A DNA stretch of 64,000 bases from Streptococcus sp. HPH0090 (GTDB lineage Bacteria; Bacillota; Bacilli; Lactobacillales; Streptococcaceae): contig NZ_KE150464.1 of assembly GCF_000411475.1 (NCBI RefSeq), positions 186,001 through 250,000 on the forward strand. Reading direction: 5' to 3'. Under the pieces are notes generated by a model. The model was not told where the DNA came from and did not search any database. It worked only from the letters and a program-made list of their open reading frames with translations. Below, piece after piece: positions 44,166 to 53,265 of this stretch; position 1 is the first letter of the stretch; every line of letters starts with the position of its first letter. Both the position numbers and the translations under genes were made by a program.

Positions 44166-45380
44166 ATGCAGTATTCAGAAATTATGATTCGCTACGGAGA
44201 GTTGTCAACCAAGGGCAAAAACCGTATGCGTTTCATCAATAAACTACGTAATAATATCTCAGATGTGTTATCCATCTATCCTCAAGTCAAAGTTACAGCA
44301 GACCGTGATCGTGCCCACGCTTATCTGAATGGGGCAAATTATGAACCGGTGGCAGAGTCACTCAAGCAAGTTTTCGGGATTCAAAACTTTTCTCCAGTAT
44401 ATAAGGTTGAAAAATCCGTAGAAGTTCTTAGGTCTGCTGTTCAAGAGATTATGAAGGACATCTACAAGGAAGGGATGACCTTTAAAATCTCAAGTAAGCG
44501 CAGCGACCACAACTTTGAACTCGATAGTCGTGAACTCAATCAAACGCTTGGTGGAGCAGTTTTTGAAGCTATTCCAAATGTGCAGGCACAAATGAAAAAT
44601 CCTGACATTAACCTTCAGGTGGAGATTCGTGAAGAAGCAGCCTACCTTTCATATGAAACCATTCGTGGTACAGGTGGTTTGCCTGTCGGAACTTCAGGTA
44701 AAGGGATGCTCATGTTGTCAGGGGGAATTGACTCGCCTGTAGCAGGCTATCTTGCACTGAAACGTGGTGTAGATATCGAGGCTGTTCACTTTGCTAGCCC
44801 TCCATACACAAGTCCAGGTGCCCTCAAGAAAGCCCAGGACTTAACCCGTAAATTGACTAAGTTCGGAGGAAATATCCAATTTATCGAGGTTCCCTTCACG
44901 GAGATTCAAGAAGAAATCAAGGCTAAAGCGCCAGAAGCCTATCTGATGACCCTGACTCGTCGCTTTATGATGCGGATTACCGACCGTATCCGTGAAGTGC
45001 GAAATGGTTTGGTCATCATCAATGGTGAAAGTCTTGGTCAGGTGGCTAGCCAAACCCTTGAAAGTATGCAAGCTATCAATGCTGTCACAAATACGCCAAT
45101 CATTCGTCCAGTTGTAACTATGGACAAGCTAGAAATCATTGATATTGCGCAAGAAATTGATACTTTTGAAATCTCTATCCAGCCCTTTGAGGACTGCTGT
45201 ACCATTTTTGCGCCAGATCGTCCAAAAACAAATCCTAAGATTAAGAATGCGGAGCAATATGAAGCACGTATGGATGTCGAAGGCTTGGTTGAGAGAGCAG
45301 TAGCGGGAATCATGATTACTGAAATCACACCTCAGGCTGAGAAGGATGCAGTCGATGAGTTGATTGATGATCTCCTTTAA
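44166..45380 (+). CDS. thiI: tRNA 4-thiouridine synthase ThiI
   Basis: Adenylates and thiolates U8 of tRNA; also implicated in thiamine thiazole synthesis in some bacteria. 404 aa: N-terminal ferredoxin-like/THUMP region (1-165), PP-loop ATPase with SGGIDS (185-190), and C-terminal [10 protein letters not shown]. The extra rhodanese domain of E. coli ThiI is absent, the normal short Gram-positive form, which relies on a partner desulfurase such as the upstream NifS. Confidence 0.95.
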   Translation: MQYSEIMIRYGELSTKGKNRMRFINKLRNNISDVLSIYPQVKVTADRDRAHAYLNGANYEPVAESLKQVFGIQNFSPVYKVEKSVEVLRSAVQEIMKDIYKEGMTFKISSKRSDHNFELDSRELNQTLGGAVFEAIPNVQAQMKNPDINLQVEIREEAAYLSYETIRGTGGLPVGTSGKGMLMLSGGIDSPVAGYLALKRGVDIEAVHFASPPYTSPGALKKAQDLTRKLTKFGGNIQFIEVPFTEIQEEIKAKAPEAYLMTLTRRFMMRITDRIREVRNGLVIINGESLGQVASQTLESMQAINAVTNTPIIRPVVTMDKLEIIDIAQEIDTFEISIQPFEDCCTIFAPDRPKTNPKIKNAEQYEARMDVEGLVERAVAGIMITEITPQAEKDAVDELIDDLL

Positions 45381-45450
45381 TCAGAAAAACCAGAGGAAAA
45401 GATAAAATAAGTAAAAAAAGTTAGTTTATTGTCTTAAATTTGGACGGAAA

Positions 45451-45480
45451 CTGACTTTTTTTCTATTTTTATGATATAAT
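45451..45480 (+). promoter_or_regulatory. Promoter of esterase/ATP-grasp operon
   Basis: CTGACT (45451-45456), 18-nt spacer, extended -10 TGATATAAT (hexamer 45475-45480), 35 bp before the ATG. Confidence 0.6.
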
Positions 45481-45515
45481 TAGGTAAAATTTTGAATATA
45501 GAGAGTTTTCTGACA

Positions 45516-46340
45516 ATGAATCAATCTTATTTTTATTTAAAAATGCGAGAGCATAAATTGGTGGTTCCCTACACAGGTAAGGAGCGCCGAGTCCGTGTTC
45601 TCCTCCCTAAAAACTACGAGAAAGATACGGATAGAAGTTACCCAGTCGTGTATTTCCATGATGGACAAAACGTCTTTTATAGTAAGGAATCCTACGTAGG
45701 CCATTCCTGGAAGATTATCCCAGCTATAAAACGAAATCCGGATATCAGTCGCATGATTATCGTGGCCATTGACAACGATGGACTTGGACGGATGAATGAG
45801 TATGCGGCATGGAAATTCCAAGAGTCTAACATTCCTGGTCAACAATTTGGTGGTAAAGGTGTTGAGTATGCAGAGTTTGTTATGGAAGTGGTTAAGCCTT
45901 TTATCGATGAAAACTATCGGACAAAATCAGACAGGAAACACACTGCTATGATAGGATCTTCTCTGGGTGGGAATATTACCCAGTTTATTGGTTTAGAATA
46001 TCAAGATCAGATTGGTTGCTTAGGAGTTTTCTCATCAGCTAACTGGCTACACCAAGAAGCCTTTGATCGCTATATTGAACGTAAAAAGCTTTTGCCTGAC
46101 CAACGCATCTTTATCTATGTTGGAACGGAAGAAGCAGATGACACTGATAAGAGCTTGATGGCAGGCAATATCAAGCAGGCCTATATTGATTCTTCTCTTC
46201 GTTATTATCATGATTTGATAGCAGGAGGGGTACGGTTAGAAAATCTATCGCTCAAGGTTCAGGCTGGAGCCATTCACCATGAAGTGCCATGGTCAGAAAA
46301 TCTACCAGCTTGCCTACGCTTTTTTGCAGAAAATTGGTAA
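45516..46340 (+). CDS. Putative esterase (alpha/beta hydrolase, esterase-D/Fes-like)
   Basis: 274-aa cytosolic hydrolase of the putative esterase family (PF00756 type, which includes Fes/IroE trilactone esterases and S-formylglutathione hydrolase). The nucleophile elbow is GSSLGG, an oxyanion strand VVYFHDGQN lies upstream, and the catalytic His is probably in AGAIHHEVPW. Substrate unknown. The Met at 45516 is preferred over an in-frame TTG 24 nt upstream because relatives begin MNQSYFYLK. First gene of a three-gene operon with another esterase and an ATP-grasp protein. Confidence 0.82.
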   Translation: MNQSYFYLKMREHKLVVPYTGKERRVRVLLPKNYEKDTDRSYPVVYFHDGQNVFYSKESYVGHSWKIIPAIKRNPDISRMIIVAIDNDGLGRMNEYAAWKFQESNIPGQQFGGKGVEYAEFVMEVVKPFIDENYRTKSDRKHTAMIGSSLGGNITQFIGLEYQDQIGCLGVFSSANWLHQEAFDRYIERKKLLPDQRIFIYVGTEEADDTDKSLMAGNIKQAYIDSSLRYYHDLIAGGVRLENLSLKVQAGAIHHEVPWSENLPACLRFFAENW

Positions 46341-46361
46341 TCAGTTTAAAGGAGACAGGAT

Positions 46362-47102
46362 ATGAATATTGAACATCTTAGCCACTGGAGTGGACATCTA
46401 AATCGTGAAATGTACGTCAACCGATATGGACATGCGGGTATCCCTATTGTAGTCTTTCCTTCTTCAGGTGGTAGCCACAATGAATACTATGATTTTGGCA
46501 TGATTGATGCTTGTGCGTCCTTTATCGAGGAAGGCCGTGTCCAGTTCTTTACACTTTCAAGTGTCGATAGCGAGAGCTGGCTTGCGACTTGGAAAAACGG
46601 GCATGACCAAGCTGAAATGCATCGTGCTTATGAACGATATGTGATTGAAGAAGCCATTCCTTTTATCAAACATAAGACAGGATGGTTTGATGGTATGATG
46701 GCGACAGGTTGCTCCATGGGAGCTTACCATGCCCTCAACTTCTTTCTACAACACCCAGATGTCTTCACGAAAGTGATTGCCCTTAGTGGAGTTTACGATG
46801 CACGTTTCTTTGTGGGTGATTACTACAATGACGATGCCATCTATCAAAATTCACCAGTGGATTATATCTGGAATCAAAATGATGGCTGGTTTATCGATCG
46901 TTATCGTCAGGCTGAAATTGTGGTCTGTACAGGTCTAGGTGCTTGGGAACATGATGGCCTACCTTCTTACTACAAACTCAAAGAAGCCTTTGATCAAAAG
47001 CAAATTCCTGCCTGGTTTGCAGAATGGGGACATGATGTCGCCCATGACTGGGAATGGTGGCGCAAACAAATGCCTTATTTTCTCGGTCACATGAATCTAT
47101 AA
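46362..47102 (+). CDS. Second esterase-family alpha/beta hydrolase
   Basis: 246-aa relative of the preceding esterase but clearly diverged. Nucleophile elbow GCSMGAYHA, upstream oxyanion strand IVVFPSSGGSHNEYYDFG, C-terminal His in EWGHDVAHDW followed by WRKQMPYF. No signal peptide. 21 nt separate it from the first esterase and 12 nt from the ATP-grasp gene. Good AAAGGAG ribosome-binding site. Substrate not known. Confidence 0.8.
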   Translation: MNIEHLSHWSGHLNREMYVNRYGHAGIPIVVFPSSGGSHNEYYDFGMIDACASFIEEGRVQFFTLSSVDSESWLATWKNGHDQAEMHRAYERYVIEEAIPFIKHKTGWFDGMMATGCSMGAYHALNFFLQHPDVFTKVIALSGVYDARFFVGDYYNDDAIYQNSPVDYIWNQNDGWFIDRYRQAEIVVCTGLGAWEHDGLPSYYKLKEAFDQKQIPAWFAEWGHDVAHDWEWWRKQMPYFLGHMNL

Positions 47103-47114
47103 AAGGAGTCGCTT

Positions 47115-48281
47115 ATGAATTATCTTGTAATTTCACCCTATTACCCACAAAATTTCCAACAATTTAGTATTGAACTAGCCAATAAAGGAATCACCGTTCT
47201 AGGGATTGGGCAAGAACCCTACGAACAACTAGATGAACCATTGCGAAATAGTCTGACGGAATATTTCCGAGTTGATAATCTTGAAAATATCGATGAGGTT
47301 AAACGCGCCGTCGCCTTTCTTTTCTATAAACATGGTCCAATTGACCGCATTGAATCACACAATGAATACTGGCTAGAGTTGGACGCTGCCCTTCGTGAAC
47401 AGTTTAATGTCTTTGGTGCCAAACCAGAAGACCTTAAGAAGACTAAGTTCAAGTCTGAAATGAAGAAACTCTTCAAAAAAGCAGGAGTTCCCGTGGTTCC
47501 AGGTTCGGTTATTGAAACAGAGGCAGATATTGATAAAGCTGTGAAAGAAATTGGCCTTCCCATGATTGCCAAACCTGACAATGGAGTTGGAGCAGCGGCA
47601 ACATTCAAGCTTGAAACAGCAGATGATGTCAATCACTTTAAGGCTGAATGGGACCACTCAACCGTTTATTTCTTTGAAAAATTTGTCACCTCTAGTGAAA
47701 TCTGTACCTTCGATGGTTTGGTCGATAGAGATGGAAATATTGTTTTTTCTACGACCTTTGACTACGCACACACACCCCTCGATCTCATGATCTATAAGAT
47801 GGACAATTCTTATTACGTTCTTAAAGATATGGATCCAAAATTGCGTAAATATGGTGAGGCAATTGTCAAGGAATTTGGTATGAAGGAACGTTTCTTCCAT
47901 ATTGAGTTCTTCCGTGAGGGTGATGATTATATCGCCATTGAATACAATAACCGTCCAGCGGGTGGCTTCACCATTGATGTCTATAACTATGCCCATTCTT
48001 TTGACTTGTACAAGGGTTATGCAGCGATCGTCGCAGGTGAACCATTACCAGCTTCTCAATTCGAGCCCCTATACTGTTTGGCGACATCACGTCGTGCCAA
48101 TGCCAACTATGTTTATTCAGAAGAAGACTTGCTCGCCAAGTATGGTCAGCAGTTCAAGGTCAAAAAAATCATGCCGGCTGCCTTTGCTGAATTGCAAGGA
48201 GACTTTCTCTATATGCTAACGACACCAAGTCGTGAAGAGATGGAACAAATGATTAAGGACTTTGGTCAGCGTCAAGAATAA
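47115..48281 (+). CDS. ATP-grasp domain ligase-like protein
   Basis: 388-aa protein with a preATP-grasp N domain (about 1-110) and an ATP-grasp fold: KKTKFKSEMKKLF, a lysine-containing IAKPDNGVGAAAT loop, and the metal-binding FHIEFF ... IEYNNRPAGG. ATP-grasp enzymes make amide or thioester bonds through acyl-phosphates; carbamoyl-phosphate-synthase-like and peptide ligases share this layout. Acceptor and donor cannot be predicted. It ends an operon with two esterases and is followed by a terminator, so the three probably act on a common metabolite. Confidence 0.82.
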   Translation: MNYLVISPYYPQNFQQFSIELANKGITVLGIGQEPYEQLDEPLRNSLTEYFRVDNLENIDEVKRAVAFLFYKHGPIDRIESHNEYWLELDAALREQFNVFGAKPEDLKKTKFKSEMKKLFKKAGVPVVPGSVIETEADIDKAVKEIGLPMIAKPDNGVGAAATFKLETADDVNHFKAEWDHSTVYFFEKFVTSSEICTFDGLVDRDGNIVFSTTFDYAHTPLDLMIYKMDNSYYVLKDMDPKLRKYGEAIVKEFGMKERFFHIEFFREGDDYIAIEYNNRPAGGFTIDVYNYAHSFDLYKGYAAIVAGEPLPASQFEPLYCLATSRRANANYVYSEEDLLAKYGQQFKVKKIMPAAFAELQGDFLYMLTTPSREEMEQMIKDFGQRQE

Positions 48282-48291
48282 TTAAAATTTG

Positions 48292-48324
48292 GACTTAACA
48301 AAGGATGTTTGTTAGGTCTTTTTT
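48292..48324 (+). terminator. Terminator of esterase/ATP-grasp operon
   Basis: Stem GACTTAACAAA / TTTGTTAGGTC with 5-nt loop and T run. Confidence 0.75.
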
Positions 48325-48439
48325 GTAGAATTGAAATAAAAGCGTTTTCTCACAGGATTCTTTTAGAAAATCTGTTGCTAAAAGCCCTAAAAATTGATAG
48401 AATAGGGACTGTCTAAAAAATATTAAGGAGAATCTATCA

Positions 48440-49345
48440 ATGGATTTCACATGGGCAGTCAAATATGCCACTGAATTTTTGGGAACAGCCATCTTGATTA
48501 TCTTGGGTAATGGTGCAGTTGCCAACGTTGAACTTAAAGGTACGAAAGGTCACCAAAGTGGCTGGCTAGTTATCGCTGTTGGTTACGGTATGGGGGTTAT
48601 GATCCCTGCCTTGATGTTTGGTAATGTTTCTGGTAACCACATCAACCCAGCCTTCACACTTGGTCTTGCTGTTAGCGGACTTTTCCCTTGGTCACAAGTA
48701 GCTCAATACATCATCGCTCAAGTTTTGGGAGCAATCTTTGGACAAGCCTTGGTTGTTGCAGCTCACCGTCCATATTACTTGAAGACAGAAAATCCAAACA
48801 ACATCTTGGGAACTTTCTCAACAATTTCAAGTATTGACCACGGAACTAAAGAATCACGCTTTGCAGCTTCAGTTAACGGTTTTATCAACGAGTTCGTTGG
48901 TTCATTCGTACTTTTCTTTGCAGCACTTGGTATGACAAAGAACTTCTTTGGTGCTGAGTTGCTTTCTAAAGCTCAAGGATTGATTAACGATCAAGTGGCA
49001 CAAGCGACTGCTCAAGGTCAAACAATTCCTCAAGAACAAGTTACTGCAGCTCTTGAACAAGCAAAAACTCAAGTAGCTCCATTCTTGTCACCAGGTCTTG
49101 CTGTTGGACACTTGGCTCTTGGTTTCCTAGTAATGGCCTTGGTAACATCTCTTGGTGGACCTACAGGACCAGGTTTGAACCCAGCTCGTGACTTTGGACC
49201 ACGTCTCCTTCACGCAGTACTTCCAAAATCAATCCTTGGTGAACATAAAGGTGATTCAAAATGGTGGTATGCTTGGGTACCAGTAGTTGCACCGATTGCA
49301 GCTGCTATTGCAGCAGTAGCACTTTTCAAATTACTTTACATGTAA
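48440..49345 (+). CDS. MIP-family channel (aquaporin/glycerol facilitator)
   Basis: Six-helix membrane channel of 301 aa. Both pore NPA motifs are present: HINPAFTLG (first) and GLNPARDFGP (second). The Asp after the second NPAR is typical of glycerol-facilitator-like members. An unusually long loop with about 60 Gln/Ala-rich residues (LINDQVAQATAQGQ and on) lies between helices 4 and 5. It may carry water, glycerol or hydrogen peroxide; relatives in oral streptococci have been discussed as peroxide channels, but specificity cannot be read here. Stands alone with its own terminator. Confidence 0.88.
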   Translation: MDFTWAVKYATEFLGTAILIILGNGAVANVELKGTKGHQSGWLVIAVGYGMGVMIPALMFGNVSGNHINPAFTLGLAVSGLFPWSQVAQYIIAQVLGAIFGQALVVAAHRPYYLKTENPNNILGTFSTISSIDHGTKESRFAASVNGFINEFVGSFVLFFAALGMTKNFFGAELLSKAQGLINDQVAQATAQGQTIPQEQVTAALEQAKTQVAPFLSPGLAVGHLALGFLVMALVTSLGGPTGPGLNPARDFGPRLLHAVLPKSILGEHKGDSKWWYAWVPVVAPIAAAIAAVALFKLLYM

Positions 49346-49351
49346 TCTTTA

Positions 49352-49377
49352 AAAAACTGGGAATTCCCAGTTTTTTT
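49352..49377 (+). terminator. Aquaporin gene terminator
   Basis: Perfect palindrome AAAAAACTGGGAATTCCCAG followed by seven Ts. Confidence 0.85.
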
Positions 49378-49510
49378 CTTTTTAGTAAAGTTGTACCTTT
49401 TAGAATTGAATGTTGAAATCGTCAGACTTTTTTCATTTTAAATCAAAAGATGTAAATATGGCAAAAATATGGTAAAATAAAGTATTAAGTAAACGTTAAA
49501 AAGGAATATT

Positions 49511-50044
49511 ATGCGTAAAGAAATTGCACCTGAATTATATAATTACAATAAATTCCCTGGTCCTGAATTTCATTTGTCTGGAGATAAAGTCGAAGCGGAA
49601 GGTTTTACTTTTACCTTAGTTGAAAATAGTAAGGAAGCCTTTGATGCAACGGCATTTTCTCAACGCTTTTCAGAAGTTTTAAGTAAGTTCGATTATATTG
49701 TAGGAGACTGGAGCAATGAGCAGCTGCGCTTACGTGGTTTCTACAAGAATGAGCGAGCTGAAGAGTCTCTCGAGAAAATCAGCCGTTTACAAGATTACCT
49801 ACTCGAGTATTGTAGCTATGGTTGTGCCTATTTTGTCCTAGAAAATGAAACTCCTAAACGAGCACCATTTGACCAAAAAATGCGCAAAAAAGAGGAAGAA
49901 AAAGATACTCGAAAAGGCAAAAAAACTTCTCAAAATAAAAAAAGGAATAACACGGACAAGAGAAATAGACGTCGTCGTAAGGAACAGAAACCTCAGAACG
50001 AAGATAAAGGACAACGTCATTTCGTCATCCGTAAGAAAGATTAG
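49511..50044 (+). CDS. YutD-like protein with basic C-terminal tail
   Basis: 177-aa cytosolic protein. Residues 1-115 match the small YutD-type domain of Firmicutes (FDYIVGDWSNEQLRLRGFY, LQDYLLEYCSYGCAYFVL). The last ~60 residues are extremely Lys/Arg-rich and low-complexity, suggesting nucleic-acid or ribosome contact. Function unknown. It lies 16 nt before rlmN in the same direction, with its own AT-rich promoter region containing TGGTAAAAT. Confidence 0.78.
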   Translation: MRKEIAPELYNYNKFPGPEFHLSGDKVEAEGFTFTLVENSKEAFDATAFSQRFSEVLSKFDYIVGDWSNEQLRLRGFYKNERAEESLEKISRLQDYLLEYCSYGCAYFVLENETPKRAPFDQKMRKKEEEKDTRKGKKTSQNKKRNNTDKRNRRRRKEQKPQNEDKGQRHFVIRKKD

Positions 50045-50060
50045 AGAATAAGGAGAAAAC

Positions 50061-51146
50061 ATGAAACCGTCGATTTATAGTTTAACACGCCAAGGCATGC
50101 AAGAATGGGTCTTGGAACAGGGCGAAAAGAAATTCCGTGCCGACCAAATTTGGGAATGGCTTTACCGTAAACGTGTTCAGACATTTGAAGAAATGACCAA
50201 CTTGTCTAAGGACTTGATTGCCAAGCTCAATGATCAATTTGTAGTCAACCCTTTGAAACAACGCATCGTTCAAGAGTCTGCAGATGGTACTGTGAAATAT
50301 CTCTTTGAATTACCAGATGGTATGTTGATTGAGACAGTGCTTATGCGTCAGCACTATGGTTTGTCAGTCTGTGTAACAACTCAAGTAGGATGCAATATCG
50401 GTTGTACCTTCTGTGCATCAGGTTTGATCAAGAAGCAACGTGACCTCAATAACGGGGAAATCGTTGCCCAGATTATGTTGGTTCAAAAATATTTTGACGA
50501 ACGTGGACAAGATGAACGTGTAAGCCATATCGTTGTAATGGGTATCGGAGAGCCATTTGATAACTATAATAACGTCTTGAACTTTATCCGTACCATCAAC
50601 GACGATAAGGGAATGGCAATTGGTGCTCGCCATATCACTGTATCAACTTCAGGTTTGGCTCACAAGATTCGTGAATTTGCTAATGAAGGTGTGCAGGTCA
50701 ACCTTGCTGTTTCTCTTCATGCACCAAACAATGAACTTCGTTCAAGCATTATGAAGATTAACCGTGCCTTTCCAATTGAAAAACTATTTGCAGCTATCGA
50801 GTATTACATCGAAACAACCAACCGTCGCGTAACTTTTGAATACATCATGTTGAATGAAGTTAACGATGGAGTTGAACAAGCGCTTGAGTTGGCAGAATTG
50901 CTTAAGAATATCAAGAAATTGTCTTATGTCAACTTGATTCCTTATAATCCAGTTAGTGAGCATGACCAGTATAGTCGAAGCCCTAAAGAGCGTGTCATGG
51001 CCTTTTATGATACGCTCAAGAAGAAAGGCATCAACTGTGTTGTTCGTCAGGAACATGGTACTGATATCGATGCAGCATGTGGACAATTGCGTTCAAATAC
51101 CATGAAACGTGATCGCCAAAAAGCAGTAGCTGAATTAAATCCATAA
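50061..51146 (+). CDS. rlmN: Dual-specificity 23S rRNA/tRNA (adenine-C2) methyltransferase
   Basis: Radical SAM enzyme that methylates A2503 of 23S rRNA and A37 of some tRNAs. 361 aa. The [4Fe-4S]-binding cysteines are in CNIGCTFC (Cys111, Cys115, Cys118), with the mechanistic cysteine in the C-terminal [20 protein letters not shown] is the typical SAM-binding GxGEP region. It is a housekeeping RlmN; I see no basis to call it the resistance gene cfr. A VanZ gene starts 1 nt after its stop. Confidence 0.95.
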   Translation: MKPSIYSLTRQGMQEWVLEQGEKKFRADQIWEWLYRKRVQTFEEMTNLSKDLIAKLNDQFVVNPLKQRIVQESADGTVKYLFELPDGMLIETVLMRQHYGLSVCVTTQVGCNIGCTFCASGLIKKQRDLNNGEIVAQIMLVQKYFDERGQDERVSHIVVMGIGEPFDNYNNVLNFIRTINDDKGMAIGARHITVSTSGLAHKIREFANEGVQVNLAVSLHAPNNELRSSIMKINRAFPIEKLFAAIEYYIETTNRRVTFEYIMLNEVNDGVEQALELAELLKNIKKLSYVNLIPYNPVSEHDQYSRSPKERVMAFYDTLKKKGINCVVRQEHGTDIDAACGQLRSNTMKRDRQKAVAELNP

Positions 51147-51147
51147 A

Positions 51148-51621
51148 ATGAAACGAAAAAAATTACTAAGCTTGGGAGTGCTTTTATACAGTCTTTGTAT
51201 CGTCTGTTTTTGTTTTACTCCCCAGCCTCAACTTCCTAAAGGAGTGGAAACTCCAGGTATTCAAACTATTGGACGCCTGGTTTTTCTTTTGACGCCTTTT
51301 AACTCCCTTTGGAATCTGGGAGAAGTAACCAGCTTTTTACAGCTCTTTTGGATATTTTTACAAAATGCTTTAAATATCCTCTTGCTCTTCCCATTAATTT
51401 TCCAGCTTCTCTATCTTATACCTGCACTAAGAAAAACGAAGAAAGTGATTTGGTTCAGTTTTTTACTAAGTCTAGGAATCGAATGTACACAGCTAGTTTT
51501 AGACTTTTTCTTTGATTTTAATCGGGTCTTTGAGATTGATGATTTGTGGACCAATACCTTGGGTGGCTACCTAGCCTGGCTCCTCTATAAACTACTACAT
51601 AAAAACAAGATAAGGAATTAA
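51148..51621 (+). CDS. VanZ-family membrane protein
   Basis: 157-aa integral membrane protein with about four hydrophobic helices and the VanZ-like core: conserved FNSLWNLG, LGIECTQL and DIDDLWTNTLGG-type end (here EIDDLWTNTLGGYLAW). VanZ relatives can lower glycopeptide susceptibility, but most chromosomal copies have no known role. It is packed 1 nt after rlmN and 1 nt before the ABC-F gene. Confidence 0.85.
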   Translation: MKRKKLLSLGVLLYSLCIVCFCFTPQPQLPKGVETPGIQTIGRLVFLLTPFNSLWNLGEVTSFLQLFWIFLQNALNILLLFPLIFQLLYLIPALRKTKKVIWFSFLLSLGIECTQLVLDFFFDFNRVFEIDDLWTNTLGGYLAWLLYKLLHKNKIRN

Positions 51622-51622
51622 A

Positions 51623-53164
51623 ATGAGTATCTTAGAAGTAAAGAATTTAAGTCACGGTTTTGGTGATCGTGCGATTTTTGAAGACGTATCCTTCCGTCTC
51701 CTCAAAGGTGAACATATCGGTCTGGTCGGTGCCAATGGTGAAGGGAAATCAACTTTCATGAGCATCGTGACTGGTAAAATGTTACCTGATGAAGGTAAGG
51801 TGGAGTGGTCTAAATATGTGACTGCCGGCTACCTAGATCAGCATGCGGTGCTCAAAGAGGGTCAAACTGTGCGTGATGTTCTTCGTACAGCATTTGACGA
51901 ATTATTCAAAGCAGAAGCACGTATCAATGATCTCTACATGGAAATGGCAGAAGATGGGGCTGATATTGATTCCCTCATGGAGGAAGTCGGAGAACTTCAG
52001 GACCGTTTGGAAAGCCGTGATTTCTATACCTTGGATGCTAAAATCGATGAAGTGGCGCGTGCCCTAGGTGTCATGGACTTTGGGATGGACACGGATGCAA
52101 CAGCATTGTCTGGTGGGCAAAGAACAAAGGTACTTTTAGCCAAATTGCTTCTTGAAAAACCAGATATCTTCCTTTTGGACGAGCCAACCAACTATCTGGA
52201 TGCTGAGCATATTGACTGGCTCAAACGCTATCTCCAGAACTATGAAAATGCCTTTGTTCTTATTTCTCACGATATTCCTTTCCTAAACGATGTAATCAAT
52301 ATCGTCTATCACGTTGAAAATCAACAGTTGACTCGTTATTCAGGCGATTACTACCAGTTCCAAGAAGTCTATGCCATGAAGAAATCACAACTGGAAGCAG
52401 CCTATGAGCGTCAACAGAAAGAAATTGCGGATCTCAAGGACTTTGTAGCTCGAAACAAAGCACGTGTCGCAACGCGTAACATGGCCATGTCTCGTCAGAA
52501 GAAATTGGACAAGATGGACATTATTGAGCTCCAAAGTGAGAAACCAAAGCCATCCTTTGAATTCAAAACGGCTCGTACACCTGGACGCTTTATCTTCCAA
52601 GCTAAGGACTTGCAGATTGGGTATGACCGTCCCCTTACCAAACCCTTAAATCTTACCTTTGAACGCAATCAAAAGGTTGCTATCATCGGTGCCAATGGTA
52701 TCGGGAAAACAACCCTCTTGAAGAGTCTCTTGGGCATCATTCCTCCAATTGCTGGGGAGGTTGAACGTGGTGACTATTTAGAACTCGGTTACTTTGAACA
52801 AGAAGTGGAAGGTGGCAATCGCCAAACACCTCTAGAAGCGGTCTGGAATGCCTTTCCTGCACTTAACCAAGCTGAAGTTCGTGCAGCCCTTGCCCGTTGT
52901 GGTTTGACGACTAAACACATCGAAAGTCAAATTCAAGTTCTTTCAGGTGGAGAGCAAGCCAAAGTTCGTTTCTGTCTCTTGATGAACCGTGAGAACAATG
53001 TCCTTGTTCTTGACGAGCCAACCAATCACTTGGATGTGGATGCCAAGGACGAACTCAAACGTGCTCTGAAAGAATACAAGGGTTCTATCCTCATGGTGTG
53101 CCATGAACCAGACTTCTATGAAGGATGGATGGATCAAATCTGGGATTTCAATGAGTTAACATAA
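51623..53164 (+). CDS. ABC-F family ribosome-associated ATPase (YbiT/YkpA-like)
   Basis: 513-aa cytosolic protein with two ABC domains and no membrane part. Walker A GANGEGKST and GANGIGKTT, signatures LSGGQRTKV and LSGGEQAKV, Walker B FLLDEPTNYLD and LVLDEPTNHLD, separated by the ABC-F linker (about 250-320). Such proteins act at the ribosomal E site to regulate translation or give antibiotic resistance. The best resemblance is to the YbiT/YkpA housekeeping group rather than the Msr/Lsa resistance groups, but this is by eye. Last gene of the rlmN-VanZ-ABC-F cluster. Confidence 0.9.
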   Translation: MSILEVKNLSHGFGDRAIFEDVSFRLLKGEHIGLVGANGEGKSTFMSIVTGKMLPDEGKVEWSKYVTAGYLDQHAVLKEGQTVRDVLRTAFDELFKAEARINDLYMEMAEDGADIDSLMEEVGELQDRLESRDFYTLDAKIDEVARALGVMDFGMDTDATALSGGQRTKVLLAKLLLEKPDIFLLDEPTNYLDAEHIDWLKRYLQNYENAFVLISHDIPFLNDVINIVYHVENQQLTRYSGDYYQFQEVYAMKKSQLEAAYERQQKEIADLKDFVARNKARVATRNMAMSRQKKLDKMDIIELQSEKPKPSFEFKTARTPGRFIFQAKDLQIGYDRPLTKPLNLTFERNQKVAIIGANGIGKTTLLKSLLGIIPPIAGEVERGDYLELGYFEQEVEGGNRQTPLEAVWNAFPALNQAEVRAALARCGLTTKHIESQIQVLSGGEQAKVRFCLLMNRENNVLVLDEPTNHLDVDAKDELKRALKEYKGSILMVCHEPDFYEGWMDQIWDFNELT

Positions 53165-53172
53165 ATAGCCAT

Positions 53173-53205
53173 AAAAAAGCCAAGTCTATTTGACTTGGCT
53201 TTTTT
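53173..53205. terminator. Convergent terminator, ABC-F / membrane protein gene
   Basis: Perfect stem AAAAAAGCCAAGTC / GACTTGGCTTTTTT with 5-nt loop; bidirectional. Confidence 0.9.
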
Positions 53206-53265
53206 ACGAGGATTGCAACTAGTAGAAGTCATAATGCTATCTCCTAGTTTTTGTATCAAAAATAA

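Noticed and set aside
50061-51146. cfr-type resistance methyltransferase
   Set aside because: Context and motifs fit chromosomal RlmN; nothing here separates it as Cfr.
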